DNA of 64,000 nucleotides from assembly GCA_036389035.1 (NCBI GenBank), contig DASVQQ010000033.1:1-64000 (forward strand), written 5' to 3'. The position numbers and the translations under genes were made by a program. This DNA is from Jatrophihabitans sp. (GTDB lineage: Bacteria > Actinomycetota > Actinomycetes > Mycobacteriales > Jatrophihabitantaceae). How positions within the stretch are numbered: the stretch's first letter is position 1; each line of letters starts with the position of its first letter. This document shows positions 23,682-32,581 of this stretch, piece by piece. The notes below the pieces were generated by a model. The model did no database searches. It was not told the DNA's origin and worked only from the letters and a program-made list of their open reading frames with translations.

Positions 23682-24446
23682 ATGATGGTTGCCGCGATCC
23701 AGCACGACATCGTCTGGGAAGACGGCCCGGCCACCCAGGCCAGGCTTCAGCCGTTGATAGCGCAGGCCGCGGCCGGCGGCGCCAGGCTGATCGTGGTGTC
23801 GGAGATGTATGCCACCGGCTTCTCGATGCAGCAGGACCGGGTGGCTGAGCAGCCCGGCGGGCCGAACGAGCGCTTTCTCATCGAACAGGCCCAGCGGCAC
23901 GGCGCCTGGTTGATCGGCTCGGTCGCCCAGTGGGCCGGGCCGGCCGGCGATCCGCTGGCGGCCAACGTCGCGATCCTTGCCGGGCCGGACGGCGAGGTCC
24001 ACCGCTACGACAAGATCCATCCGTTCAGCTACGCCGGCGAGCACGAGCACTACCGGGCCGGCAAGGATTTCCTGACCGTCGACATCGGCGGACTCCGGGT
24101 CAGTGTCTTCATCTGCTACGACCTCCGGTTCGCCGACGAGTTCTGGGCGCTGGCGCCCGACACCGACCTCTACGTGGTGCCGGCGAACTGGCCGCAACCG
24201 CGTGCTGAGCACTGGCGGACCCTGTTGCGGGCCCGGGCCATCGAGAACCAGGCGTTCGTGCTGGGCTGCAACCGGGTGGGTGAGGCCGACCGGCTGATCT
24301 ACCAGGGGGACTCGGCGATCATCGATCCGATGGGGCGGACCCTGGCCGGGGCCGCCCACTCCGAGACCGTGCTGATGGTCGACGTGGACCCCGCGCGGGT
24401 ACGCGAGGTTCGCGAGCGCTTCCCGTTCCTGGCCGACCGCCGGTGA
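23682..24446 (+). CDS. Carbon-nitrogen hydrolase (omega-amidase/nitrilase family)
   Basis: The 254-residue enzyme has the Glu-Lys-Cys triad of the nitrilase superfamily: the glutamate in VVSEMYATGF, the lysine in YDKIHPFSY, and the cysteine in VFICYDLRF. The length and the IHPFSYAGEHEHY segment resemble omega-amidases that hydrolyse 2-oxoglutaramate/2-oxosuccinamate. Such genes are common housekeeping genes, so membership of the adjacent biosynthetic cluster is doubtful. The start is MMVAA; the second ATG three bases on is equally good. Confidence 0.85.
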   Translation: MMVAAIQHDIVWEDGPATQARLQPLIAQAAAGGARLIVVSEMYATGFSMQQDRVAEQPGGPNERFLIEQAQRHGAWLIGSVAQWAGPAGDPLAANVAILAGPDGEVHRYDKIHPFSYAGEHEHYRAGKDFLTVDIGGLRVSVFICYDLRFADEFWALAPDTDLYVVPANWPQPRAEHWRTLLRARAIENQAFVLGCNRVGEADRLIYQGDSAIIDPMGRTLAGAAHSETVLMVDVDPARVREVRERFPFLADRR

Positions 24447-24498
24447 GCGGGCAGCCCGGGGTCGAGGCACCAGCCGGCGCGGCGCCGACGGTCGCCGC

Positions 24499-25131
24499 TT
24501 GGTGAGACGGCGCCGGCCGCCGGCCGCCGGCCGGATCCTGCGGGTGGCCGAGCTGATCGATGCCGATGCCGCTGACGTGCGGCGGCTGACGGCGGCGCTG
24601 CCGGACCGGGTCAGTGCCTCGATCGTCGAGCTGTCGGCCGGCGCCCTGCTGACCCTGGAGATCCGGTTGGCGTGGTGGGACCGCCGGCGCCGTGCCAGCG
24701 TTCTGGCGGCACTGGAGCGCACGCTGCGCTCCATCGAGAAGCAGGCGCACCGGCGGACGGTGGTGGCGGCGGCGCTGATCCGCGGACCCAGGCTGCTCGT
24801 CGCCCAGCGCGCGCACCCCGAGGCCCTTGCCGGGCAGTGGGAGTTCCCCGGGGGCAAGGTGGAGCGGGGCGAGACCGCCAAAGCGGCCCTGGCTCGCGAG
24901 TGCGGCGAGGAATTAGGCTGCCAGATTGTGATCGGCCAGGAGATCGGGCGCCAGTCCTTGGAGGACGGCGCGCTGTTCATCCTCTTCGAGGCTGCCCTGG
25001 CGCCGGGATCGCCGGCTCCCACGGCGCTGGAGCACCGTCAGGTGCGCTGGGCCGAAGCCGCTGAGCTGGCCCACCTGGACTGGGTTGCGACAAATCGTAG
25101 ATATGTGGCTGACGTGACAGGACGGTTATAG
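24499..25131 (+). CDS. Nudix hydrolase (MutT-like) with N-terminal extension
   Basis: The Nudix box G-x5-E-x7-REUxEExGU is clear (GGKVERGETAKAALARECGE, about residues 117-136). The flanking QWEFPGGK is typical of MutT-type 8-oxo-dGTP or related NTP pyrophosphohydrolases that prevent mutation. An N-terminal part of about 90 residues precedes the Nudix fold and is not recognised. The frame begins with TTG-GTG, and the true start could be the GTG at 24502 or further in. Confidence 0.78.
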   Translation: MVRRRRPPAAGRILRVAELIDADAADVRRLTAALPDRVSASIVELSAGALLTLEIRLAWWDRRRRASVLAALERTLRSIEKQAHRRTVVAAALIRGPRLLVAQRAHPEALAGQWEFPGGKVERGETAKAALARECGEELGCQIVIGQEIGRQSLEDGALFILFEAALAPGSPAPTALEHRQVRWAEAAELAHLDWVATNRRYVADVTGRL

Positions 25132-25219
25132 ATGTCGACTACAGTCGGCGGCGCCGGAGTGCGACAGTGATTACCGTGCGTGCCACAGACAGGACCGAGA
25201 ACCGCTCAGGGGTGGACAG

Positions 25220-26197
25220 ATGCTGAAGTTCATTGCGCGCCGGTTCCTGAACTACCTGGTGCTGGTGTTCATCGCGACCAGCCTGGCCTACATCCTCGGT
25301 TCCATGACCCTGGATCCTCGGGCCCGCTACGAGGGCCGCAACCCGCCCATCTCCGAGGAATCCCTGCGCGCGACCCTGCAGGAGCGCAACGCCGATCCCG
25401 AAACACCGGTGCTCGAGCGCTATGGCACCTGGATCAGCGGCGTGGTGCAGGGCGACTTCGGCGTGCAGATCGTCGGCGACACCCAGGTGGTCGACGAGAT
25501 CAAGCGCAGGGCCGGGGTGAGCCTGCGGCTGTTGCTGCTGGGCACCATCTTCGGGGCGATCGGCGGGGTGCTGGTCGGAGTGTTGGGCGCCGTCCGACAA
25601 CGAAAACCGGTGGACGTCGCATCGACGGTGGCCTCTTATATCCTGCTTGCCTCACCGACCGTCGTGGTGATCGTCGTCATCCAGACCATCTTCGTCTGGG
25701 TCTACAACAGCGGCGGCCCGCTGATCCCGGCCACCGGTGAGTACAACTCCAACCTGGAAGGGCTCGAGTTCTGGACCGACCGGGCCAAACGCCTGATCAT
25801 GCCGACCATGGTGCTGGCAGCGTTCGGCATCTCGTTCTTCAGCAGGTACCAGCGCAGCGCGATGCTCGACGTGCTGGGCAGTGACTTCCTGCGGACCGCC
25901 CGGGCCAAGGGGCTCACCCGGCAGCAGGCGCTGTTCAAGCACGGCGTGCGCACCGCGCTGATCCCGATCGTGACCTTCTTCGCGTACTCGTTCGGGCTGC
26001 TGCTCACCGGCGCGACCTTCACCGAGAAGCTGTTCGGCTGGCACGGCATGGGGGAGTACCTGATCAACTCGGTGCAGTCCCATGATGTCAACGCGGTCGC
26101 CGCGGTCGCCTGCTTCACGGCGGTGCTGGTGCTGTTCTCGGGACTGCTGGCAGACATTCTCTACGCGGCCCTTGATCCGCGCGTCCGGTCGAAGTAG
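25220..26197 (+). CDS. Oligopeptide/dipeptide ABC transporter permease (DppB type), system 1
   Basis: The 325-residue membrane protein has an N-terminal transmembrane helix, a periplasmic loop (about 35-100), then five hydrophobic segments and the EAA loop (FLRTARAKGLTRQQALFKHG) that contacts the ATPase. It is the first gene of an operon with DppC-type permease, double ATPase and lipoprotein. The system imports short peptides or similar solutes. Confidence 0.9.
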   Translation: MLKFIARRFLNYLVLVFIATSLAYILGSMTLDPRARYEGRNPPISEESLRATLQERNADPETPVLERYGTWISGVVQGDFGVQIVGDTQVVDEIKRRAGVSLRLLLLGTIFGAIGGVLVGVLGAVRQRKPVDVASTVASYILLASPTVVVIVVIQTIFVWVYNSGGPLIPATGEYNSNLEGLEFWTDRAKRLIMPTMVLAAFGISFFSRYQRSAMLDVLGSDFLRTARAKGLTRQQALFKHGVRTALIPIVTFFAYSFGLLLTGATFTEKLFGWHGMGEYLINSVQSHDVNAVAAVACFTAVLVLFSGLLADILYAALDPRVRSK

Positions 26198-26208
26198 GAG
26201 GTGCGCAG

Positions 26209-27162
26209 ATGTCGATGTCACCGCAGGAGATCTTCGAGGTCGCTTCACCGGCGGTCTCGGACCCTGATGCCACCGAACAGCGTACGGGCGGCGGAGGAGG
26301 CAACGAGCCGATCAGCCGCGGCCGCCTGATCCTGAAGAGGTTCCTGCGGCAGAAGTCCGGGCTGGTGGCGTTGTTCGTGCTGGTGCTGATCTTCCTGCTG
26401 GCCTACGTCGGGCCTTACTTCACGCAGTGGAAGTTCGACGACTTCGACCAGGCCAACATTCTCGCCAGCCCGGGCGGCACCCACTTCTTCGGCGTGGACG
26501 AGGTCGGGCGCGATGTCTATGCCCGAACGCTCAAGGGCCTGCAGAAGTCGCTGATCATCGGCCTGGTGGCAGCCCTGGTGACCACCAGCATCGCCGCCAT
26601 CGCCGGCTCGCTGGCCGGCTACTTCGGCAGGTACATCGACCTGTCGGTGGTATGGGTCATCGACCTGCTGCTGGTGCTGCCCGGATTCCTGATCCTGGCG
26701 ATCCTGAGCCCGGTGCTGTCCGGCAAGAGCTGGCTGTGGCTGGTGCTGCTGCTCTCGCTGTTCGGCTGGATGGTCACCGGCCGGGTGGTGCGGGGGATGG
26801 CGATGAGCCTGCGCGAGCGCGATTACGTCCATGCCGCCAGGTTCATGGGGGTGCCGCCGATGACCATCATCCGCCGGCACCTGCTGCCCAACATGGCCTC
26901 GCTGCTGATCGTCGACGTCACCATCAACGTCGGTGGCATCATCCTGGCCGAGACCGGCCTGAGCTTCTTCGGCTTCGGCGTCCAGCCGCCGGACGTCTCG
27001 TTGGGGACGGTGCTCGCCGACGCCCAGCCGCTGGCCACCACCTATCCCCACGTGTTCATGTGGGGCGCGGGGCTGCTGGTGCTCACGGTGCTGTGCGTGA
27101 GCGTCATCGGCGATGCCCTGCGCGATGCCATCGACCCCTCGTCAGGATCGAGCAGACTGTGA
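26209..27162 (+). CDS. Oligopeptide/dipeptide ABC transporter permease (DppC type), system 1
   Basis: The 317-residue permease has a cytoplasmic tail of about 40 residues, a membrane segment at 55-75, HFFGVDEVGRDVYAR (the conserved DppC G-T-D-x-x-G-R-D-like stretch) and an EAA loop near RERDYVHAARFMGV. AGGAGG precedes the ATG by seven bases. Its stop overlaps the GTG of the ATPase gene. Confidence 0.9.
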   Translation: MSMSPQEIFEVASPAVSDPDATEQRTGGGGGNEPISRGRLILKRFLRQKSGLVALFVLVLIFLLAYVGPYFTQWKFDDFDQANILASPGGTHFFGVDEVGRDVYARTLKGLQKSLIIGLVAALVTTSIAAIAGSLAGYFGRYIDLSVVWVIDLLLVLPGFLILAILSPVLSGKSWLWLVLLLSLFGWMVTGRVVRGMAMSLRERDYVHAARFMGVPPMTIIRRHLLPNMASLLIVDVTINVGGIILAETGLSFFGFGVQPPDVSLGTVLADAQPLATTYPHVFMWGAGLLVLTVLCVSVIGDALRDAIDPSSGSSRL

Positions 27163-29237
27163 CCTTAAGCAAAACCCCGCTCCTGCAGGTCTCGGACCTC
27201 ACCGTCAGCTTCGGAAGCGAAGCCGGGCCGGTCCGGGCCGTGCGCGGCGTCTCCTACACGGTGAACCCCGGCGAGACGCTGGCGATCGTCGGGGAGTCGG
27301 GCTCGGGCAAGTCGGTCAGCTCGCTGGCCGTGATGGGCTTGCTGCCCTCCAACGCCGTCGTCACCGGCTCGATCAAGTTCCAGGGCACCGAGCTGCTCGG
27401 CCTCAACGACAAGAGGCTGTCCAAACTGCGGGGCTCGGGCATCTCGATGGTCTTTCAAGACCCGCTGTCGGCCCTGACGCCGGTGTACACGATCGGCGAC
27501 CAGATCGCCGAGGCGGTGCGCATCCACCAGGAGGTGTCCAAGGCCCAGGCCCACCAGCGTGCCGTGGAGCTGCTGGACCTGGTGGGCATCCCGAACGCCA
27601 AGCTGCGGTCCAGCTCGTTCCCGCACGAGTTCTCCGGCGGCATGCGCCAGCGCGCGATGATCGCGATGGCGATCGCCAACGACCCGGACCTGATCATCGC
27701 CGACGAGCCGACGACCGCGCTGGACGTCACGATCCAGGCCCAGGTCCTCGATGTGCTGCGCAAGGCCAAGGAGGTCGCCAACGCGGCCACCGTGCTGATC
27801 ACCCACGATCTCGGGGTGGTGGCCGGCTTCGCCGACCGGGTGATGGTGATGTACGCCGGCAAGGCGGTCGAGCTGGCCAGTGTCGACGACGTCTTCTACC
27901 ACCCGCGGATGCCCTACACGATGGGCCTGCTGGGCTCCATCCCGCGGATGGACGTGGAGGAGAAGGAGCCGCTGATCCCGATCGAGGGCAGCCCGCCGTC
28001 GCTGGTGAACCTGCCGACCGGGTGCCCGTTCGAGCCGCGTTGCCCGATCTCGGTGGAGCTGTGCCGCACCACCGAGCCGCCGCTGGCCGACACCGACCGG
28101 CCCGCGCACCAGGCCGCCTGCCACCGCAGCCTGGAGATCGCGCAGCACCGGTGGAGCGCCGAGGACGTGTTCGTGCGTCCGGAGCTGCCGCCGGCCGACA
28201 CCAGCCTGCCCCGGCTCCGCGAGGAGCGGGAGATGGTGCTGACCCTGGATGACCTGCACCGGGTCTTCCCCATCCGCAAGGGCGCGGTGCTGCGCCGGAC
28301 GGTCGGCAACGTGCGGGCGGTGGACGGGGTGTCGTTGGACATCAGACAGGGCGAGACCCTGGGCCTGGTCGGCGAGTCAGGGTGCGGCAAGACGACCACC
28401 ATCATGGAGATCATGAACCTGCTCAAGCCGCAGCAGGGCAAGATCGTGGTGCTGGGCAAGGACACCGACAACCTCAAGGGCGCCGATCGCCGCAAGATGC
28501 GGGCCGACCTGTCGATGGTCTTCCAGGATCCGATGGCCTCTCTCGACCCCCGGATGCCGATCGGTGACATCCTCGCCGAGCCGATGTGGGTGCAGAAGGT
28601 CCCCGACGACAAGATCAGGGCGCGGACCGCGGAATTGCTGAAGTTGGTGGGACTGGCGCCCGAGCACGCCAGCCGGTATCCGGCCGAATTCTCCGGCGGC
28701 CAGCGGCAGCGCATCGGCATCGCCCGGGCGCTGGCACTGGACCCCAAGGTGATCGTGCTGGACGAGCCGGTCTCGGCGCTGGACGTCTCGATCCAGGCCG
28801 GTGTCATCAACCTGCTCGATGAGCTCAAGGTCAGGCTGGGGCTGAGTTACCTGTTCGTGGCCCACGACCTGTCGGTGGTACGGCATATCGCTGACCGGGT
28901 CGCGGTGATGTACCTGGGCCGGATCGTCGAGATCGGCACCACCCGGGACATCTTCACAGCGCCCTCGCACCCCTACACCCAGGCCCTGCTGTCGGCGATC
29001 CCGCTGCCGGACCCGGTGAAGGAGCGCGGCCGCAAGCGGATCCTGCTGACCGGGGACCTTCCCAGCCCCGCCGACATACCCAGCGGATGCCGGTTCTCCA
29101 GCCGCTGCTTCGTCTTCGCCGAGCAGCTCAACGCCGAGGAACGGGCCACCTGCAAGGGCGTGGACCCGGGGCTCTATGACCTGGACGGCGACCATCGGGC
29201 GGCCTGCCATTTCGCCAAAGTCCGCGAAGTCGTGTGA
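27159..29237 (+). CDS. Fused double ATPase of a peptide ABC importer (DppD-DppF), system 1
   Basis: Two complete ABC ATPases lie in one chain of 692 residues. The first has Walker A GESGSGKS, signature FSGGMRQR, Walker B LIIADEP and the oligopeptide-type C-terminal cysteine motif (CPFEPRCPISVELC). The second has Walker A GESGCGKT, signature FSGGQRQR, Walker B VIVLDEP and another C-terminal cysteine segment (CRFSSRCFVF). The cysteine segments mark the Opp/Dpp subfamily. The GTG at 27159 overlaps the permease stop. In the neighbouring system the same two ATPases are separate genes. Confidence 0.92.
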   Translation: MTLSKTPLLQVSDLTVSFGSEAGPVRAVRGVSYTVNPGETLAIVGESGSGKSVSSLAVMGLLPSNAVVTGSIKFQGTELLGLNDKRLSKLRGSGISMVFQDPLSALTPVYTIGDQIAEAVRIHQEVSKAQAHQRAVELLDLVGIPNAKLRSSSFPHEFSGGMRQRAMIAMAIANDPDLIIADEPTTALDVTIQAQVLDVLRKAKEVANAATVLITHDLGVVAGFADRVMVMYAGKAVELASVDDVFYHPRMPYTMGLLGSIPRMDVEEKEPLIPIEGSPPSLVNLPTGCPFEPRCPISVELCRTTEPPLADTDRPAHQAACHRSLEIAQHRWSAEDVFVRPELPPADTSLPRLREEREMVLTLDDLHRVFPIRKGAVLRRTVGNVRAVDGVSLDIRQGETLGLVGESGCGKTTTIMEIMNLLKPQQGKIVVLGKDTDNLKGADRRKMRADLSMVFQDPMASLDPRMPIGDILAEPMWVQKVPDDKIRARTAELLKLVGLAPEHASRYPAEFSGGQRQRIGIARALALDPKVIVLDEPVSALDVSIQAGVINLLDELKVRLGLSYLFVAHDLSVVRHIADRVAVMYLGRIVEIGTTRDIFTAPSHPYTQALLSAIPLPDPVKERGRKRILLTGDLPSPADIPSGCRFSSRCFVFAEQLNAEERATCKGVDPGLYDLDGDHRAACHFAKVREVV

Positions 29238-29370
29238 CACCACTGCGCCGTGTCAGCAGTGTTTCCGAGGGTTCGGTTTCCTATCCGATCGGTACCGATT
29301 CGGCAACGACCCTAGCCGGGAGCGCTGGAAGTGCGTAGCAAGTAGCTGTTACGTGACTTTCTTCGCTGCT

Positions 29371-29418
29371 CGTAGGTCCCCGTGCGGCAAGTCTCGTAAG
29401 TCCCCGTGCGGCAAGTTC
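29371..29418. repeat. Two tandem 24-base repeats upstream of the lipoprotein gene
   Basis: Both copies share CGTA-x-GTCCCCGTGCGGCAAGT; copies are 29371-29394 and 29395-29418. They sit just before the AGGAGG of the solute-binding protein, 24 bases from its start. They may be a regulator site or a leader structure; no clear -10 is visible next to them. Confidence 0.6.
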
Positions 29419-29441
29419 TAGATACTCCTTAGGAGGACAGT

Positions 29442-31133
29442 GTGAGGGTGTTCGGCAAGGTAGGGATCGCGGCGGCAGTCGCGGTGTCCCTGGCCTTAAC
29501 GGCCTGCGGCGGCTCGGATGACTCGGGCGGCAATAACAACAACAACAACGGATCGGACAAGAAGGCCCAGGCGGCTTCCAACCTCAACGACATCAACCCG
29601 TTGGCCTATGACGAGGTGCCCGACGGTGGCACGATGCGCTGGCCGATCAACTCATACCCGGCCAACTTCAACGTCAACCAGATCGACGGCAACGAGTCCA
29701 ACACCAACGACCTGATGGAAGCGACGCTGCCGATCGTCTGGCACTTCGACGCCGGTAGCAAGCCGATCCTGAACACCGACGTGGTGGACAAGGCCGAGCA
29801 GACCTCGACCAGCCCGCAGACGATCGAGTACCACATCAACCCCAAGGCTGTCTGGAGCGATGGCACCGCCATCACCTACAAGGACTTCGCGGGCCTGTGG
29901 GCGGCGCACAACGGCGCCAACAAGGCCTACAAGGTCGCCTCCACCAATGGCTACGAGCAGATCCAGAGCGTCGAGAAGGGCGCGACCGACCAGGACGTCA
30001 AGGTGGTCTACAAGACCCCGTACCCGGACTGGAAGGCGCTGTTCAGCCCGCTGCTGCCGGCCAGCCTCAACAGCAGCCCGGCCGCGTACAACACCTCGTG
30101 GGTCAACGGCCCCAACCTCTCGGGCGGCCCGTTCAAGGTCAGCTCGCTGGACAAGACGGCCAAGACGATCACCATCGTCCACAACGACAAGTGGTGGGGT
30201 AAGAAGCCCAAGCTGGAGAAGATCCAGTTCATCGTCCTGGACCAGGCCGCCCAGGCCAAGGCGCTGCAGTCCGACCAGATCGACTTCGTCGACATCGCCT
30301 CCAGCGTGGCGACCTACGCCACCGTTAAGTCGACCCCCGGCGTGACCATCCACAAGGCCGGTGGCCCGAACTGGCGCCACATCGACATCGGCAGCAGCGG
30401 CCCGCTGGCCGACGTCAAGGTCCGCCAGGCCGTGCAGTTGGCGATCGACCGGGAGGGCGACGCCAAGACCATGCTGAGCCCGCTCGACTGGCCGGCCACC
30501 GTGCTGGACAGCCACATCTGGATGAACAACCAGGCCCAGTACAAGTCGACCTGTGGTGAGTTCTGCAAGCGGGACGTCGCCAAGGCCGGCGCCCTGCTCG
30601 AGTCAGCCGGCTTCAAGAAGGGCTCTGACGGCATCTACGCCAAGGCAGGCAAGCCGCTGAACCTGAACTTCGTCATCCCGAACGGCATCAAGACCTCCGC
30701 CGACGAGTCAGCCCTGCAGCAGAAGGCGCTGCAGGAGGCCGGCATCAAGGTCACCATCAAGTCGGTGCCCTCGGACCCGTTCTTCTCCGACTACGTCCTG
30801 GTGGGCAAGTTCGACCTGACGATCTTCAGCTGGATCGGCACGCCGTTCCCGGTGTCCTCGGCCCAGTCGATCTACACCTCCACCGGTGGCCAGAACTACG
30901 CCAAGATCGGCAACCCGGAGATCGACGCGCTCTACAAGCAGGCAGTCTCCGAGCTCGACCCCGACAAGGCCGTCGAGCTGACCTACCAGATCGACCAGAA
31001 GATCTGGGAGGCCGGGCACTCGGTGCCGCTCTACCAGCGTCCGGACCTGGTCGCCACCAAGTCCAACCTGGTGAACTTCGGGTCGTTCGGCTTCGCTACC
31101 CCGGTTTACGAGAGCATCGGTTTCAAGAAGTAA
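29442..31133 (+). CDS. Peptide-binding lipoprotein (family 5), system 1
   Basis: The 563-residue product has a lipoprotein signal (VAVSLALTACGG; acylated cysteine at about residue 22), a low-complexity DSGG-asparagine linker, and a family 5 solute-binding domain (QTIEYHINPKAVWSDGTAIT, LADVKVRQAVQLAIDR). The GTG start has AGGAGG upstream. It follows the permease/ATPase genes after a 204-base gap that holds tandem repeats and probably its own promoter, allowing more binding protein than transporter. Confidence 0.9.
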   Translation: MRVFGKVGIAAAVAVSLALTACGGSDDSGGNNNNNNGSDKKAQAASNLNDINPLAYDEVPDGGTMRWPINSYPANFNVNQIDGNESNTNDLMEATLPIVWHFDAGSKPILNTDVVDKAEQTSTSPQTIEYHINPKAVWSDGTAITYKDFAGLWAAHNGANKAYKVASTNGYEQIQSVEKGATDQDVKVVYKTPYPDWKALFSPLLPASLNSSPAAYNTSWVNGPNLSGGPFKVSSLDKTAKTITIVHNDKWWGKKPKLEKIQFIVLDQAAQAKALQSDQIDFVDIASSVATYATVKSTPGVTIHKAGGPNWRHIDIGSSGPLADVKVRQAVQLAIDREGDAKTMLSPLDWPATVLDSHIWMNNQAQYKSTCGEFCKRDVAKAGALLESAGFKKGSDGIYAKAGKPLNLNFVIPNGIKTSADESALQQKALQEAGIKVTIKSVPSDPFFSDYVLVGKFDLTIFSWIGTPFPVSSAQSIYTSTGGQNYAKIGNPEIDALYKQAVSELDPDKAVELTYQIDQKIWEAGHSVPLYQRPDLVATKSNLVNFGSFGFATPVYESIGFKK

Positions 31134-31452
31134 GGCAGCTGTACCTGAAGTGACTGAAGTGACGTACCACCTGGATTAACCCAGCGGTATGCAGCTCGCA
31201 GGCGGTTCTCGGGCCACCTGCGAGTTGCCCCGGGGGTGGGGGTCTGCAATAACGATTCATGCAGCCCCCCGCCCACGGGTCCGCTGGTGGCCCTGCGGTC
31301 GGATAAGGTGCCCAACCGCGGGTCACCCTTCGGTCACGATCTGTCCGATGGGTAGTACTTGTTGCTCTGGCGTTATCCGGAACCCTTAACGTTCCCGGCT
31401 GGCGAGTTCTGCAGACCGCAGGCCTCGCGACTCGAAGGAGGCGTGCTGCCCA
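31134..31452. other. Intergenic region between the two peptide-transport systems
   Basis: About 320 bases without a supported gene. The first part holds a long hairpin (31191-31228). The stretch 31340-31400 is richer in A/T (tagtacttgttgctctggcg, ccttaacgtt) and probably carries the promoter of the second system. Confidence 0.5.
31191..31228 (+). terminator. Hairpin after the system 1 lipoprotein gene
   Basis: Arms 31191-31205 (GCAGCTCGCAGGCGG) and 31214-31228 pair over 15 positions with two G-U pairs and an eight-base loop. No U-run follows. Likely a terminator or 3' stabiliser of the preceding mRNA. Confidence 0.55.
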
Positions 31453-32460
31453 ATGTCGATGGCCCAACCGGGTGACCTTGATGTCGCCACCGCCGACCTC
31501 GCGACTCCGCAGGAGGACCAGCAGGAGAAAGCGATCCAGGGCCGTTCGCTGCGCCAGATCGCCTGGCGGCGGCTCAAGCACGACAAGGTCGCGATGGCTG
31601 GTGGCGTCGGGATCATCATCGTCGCCCTGGTGGCCATCTTCGCCTCGCTGTTGAACAATTTGCTGGGCAACCAGCCTGGCGAACGCAATACCAACCTGAC
31701 CAGCCCTGATACGACGATGCCGTACGGCCGCCTTAGCGGTGCCTCCTCCGAGCACTGGCTCGGGGTCCAGCCGGTCGATGGCCAGGACATCCTGGCCCGG
31801 CTGATCGCCGGCGCGCGCACCTCGCTGATGATCTCGGTGTCGGCGATGGCGGTCTCGCTGCTCATCGGCCTGACCGTGGGCGTCATCGCCGGGTACTACC
31901 GCGGCAAGATCGACGCGGTCGTGGCCCGGGTTCTCGACGTCCTGCTGGCTTTCCCCACCCTGCTGTTCGCGATCGCGCTGATGGCGATCTTCGGCAGGGC
32001 ACCGTCGTTCCTGGGCATGTCGGGGCAGACCCTGAACTTCGCGGTGTTGATCTTCGTGCTGGGCTTCTTCGGCTTCGCCTATCTCGCCCGGATCGTGCGC
32101 GGGCAGGTGCTGTCCTTGCGTGAGAAGGAGTTCGTCGACGCCGCGCGCAGTCTCGGCGCCAGCGACTGGCGGATCATCACCCGCGAGATCCTGCCGAACC
32201 TGATGGGCCCGGTGCTGGTCTGGGTGACGCTGACCATTCCCAGCTACATCCTGGGCGAGGCCGGCCTGTCCTATCTAGGTGTCGGCGTCCAGCCGCCGAC
32301 CGCGTCCTGGGGGCAGACGCTGAACAGCGCGGGCATCTTCTTCCAGAACGACCCGATGTTCCTGGTCTGGCCTGGTATGGCGTTGTTCTTGACCGTGCTT
32401 TCCTTCAATCTCTTCGGCGACGGGTTGCGCGATGCGCTCGACCCGAAGTCGACCCGTTGA
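31453..32460 (+). CDS. Oligopeptide/dipeptide ABC transporter permease (DppC type), system 2
   Basis: The 335-residue permease has an N-terminal cytoplasmic tail, first helix at about residues 52-72, LGVQPVDGQDILARL in the conserved DppC position, and an EAA loop at REKEFVDAARSLGASDWR. AAGGAGG lies 11 bases before the ATG, and a second ATG six bases on is possible. It is unusual in being the first gene of its system, separated from its partner permease by the lipoprotein gene. Confidence 0.9.
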   Translation: MSMAQPGDLDVATADLATPQEDQQEKAIQGRSLRQIAWRRLKHDKVAMAGGVGIIIVALVAIFASLLNNLLGNQPGERNTNLTSPDTTMPYGRLSGASSEHWLGVQPVDGQDILARLIAGARTSLMISVSAMAVSLLIGLTVGVIAGYYRGKIDAVVARVLDVLLAFPTLLFAIALMAIFGRAPSFLGMSGQTLNFAVLIFVLGFFGFAYLARIVRGQVLSLREKEFVDAARSLGASDWRIITREILPNLMGPVLVWVTLTIPSYILGEAGLSYLGVGVQPPTASWGQTLNSAGIFFQNDPMFLVWPGMALFLTVLSFNLFGDGLRDALDPKSTR

Positions 32461-32470
32461 CCTCTACGTC

Positions 32471-32503
32471 AACCCCAAATGGCCCTCGTGCGAGCGGGGG
32501 GTT
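32471..32503 (+). terminator. Weak hairpin after the system 2 DppC gene
   Basis: AACCCC (32471-32476) can pair with GGGGTT (32498-32503), with an inner CTCG-TG-CGAG, followed by a short T run. It may attenuate transcription between permease and lipoprotein genes. Confidence 0.3.
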
Positions 32504-32581
32504 TCACAACCGGCATCAGCCGGGGTCGGTCGCAGTTCGGCCGACAGGTAGTTCCGATCGCCTAGGAGGGTGAGAGAACCA

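Noticed and set aside
23682..25131. Nitrilase and Nudix genes as cluster tailoring enzymes
   Set aside because: Both look like common housekeeping proteins, are on the other side of the SARP gene and are not coupled to cluster operons.
26427..27158. N-terminal extension of the double ATPase upstream of the GTG at 27159
   Set aside because: It overlaps the DppC permease in another frame and has no domain. The GTGA overlap gives the natural start.
29371..29418. The 24-base repeats as a CRISPR remnant
   Set aside because: There are two tandem copies without spacers, and no cas genes in the window.
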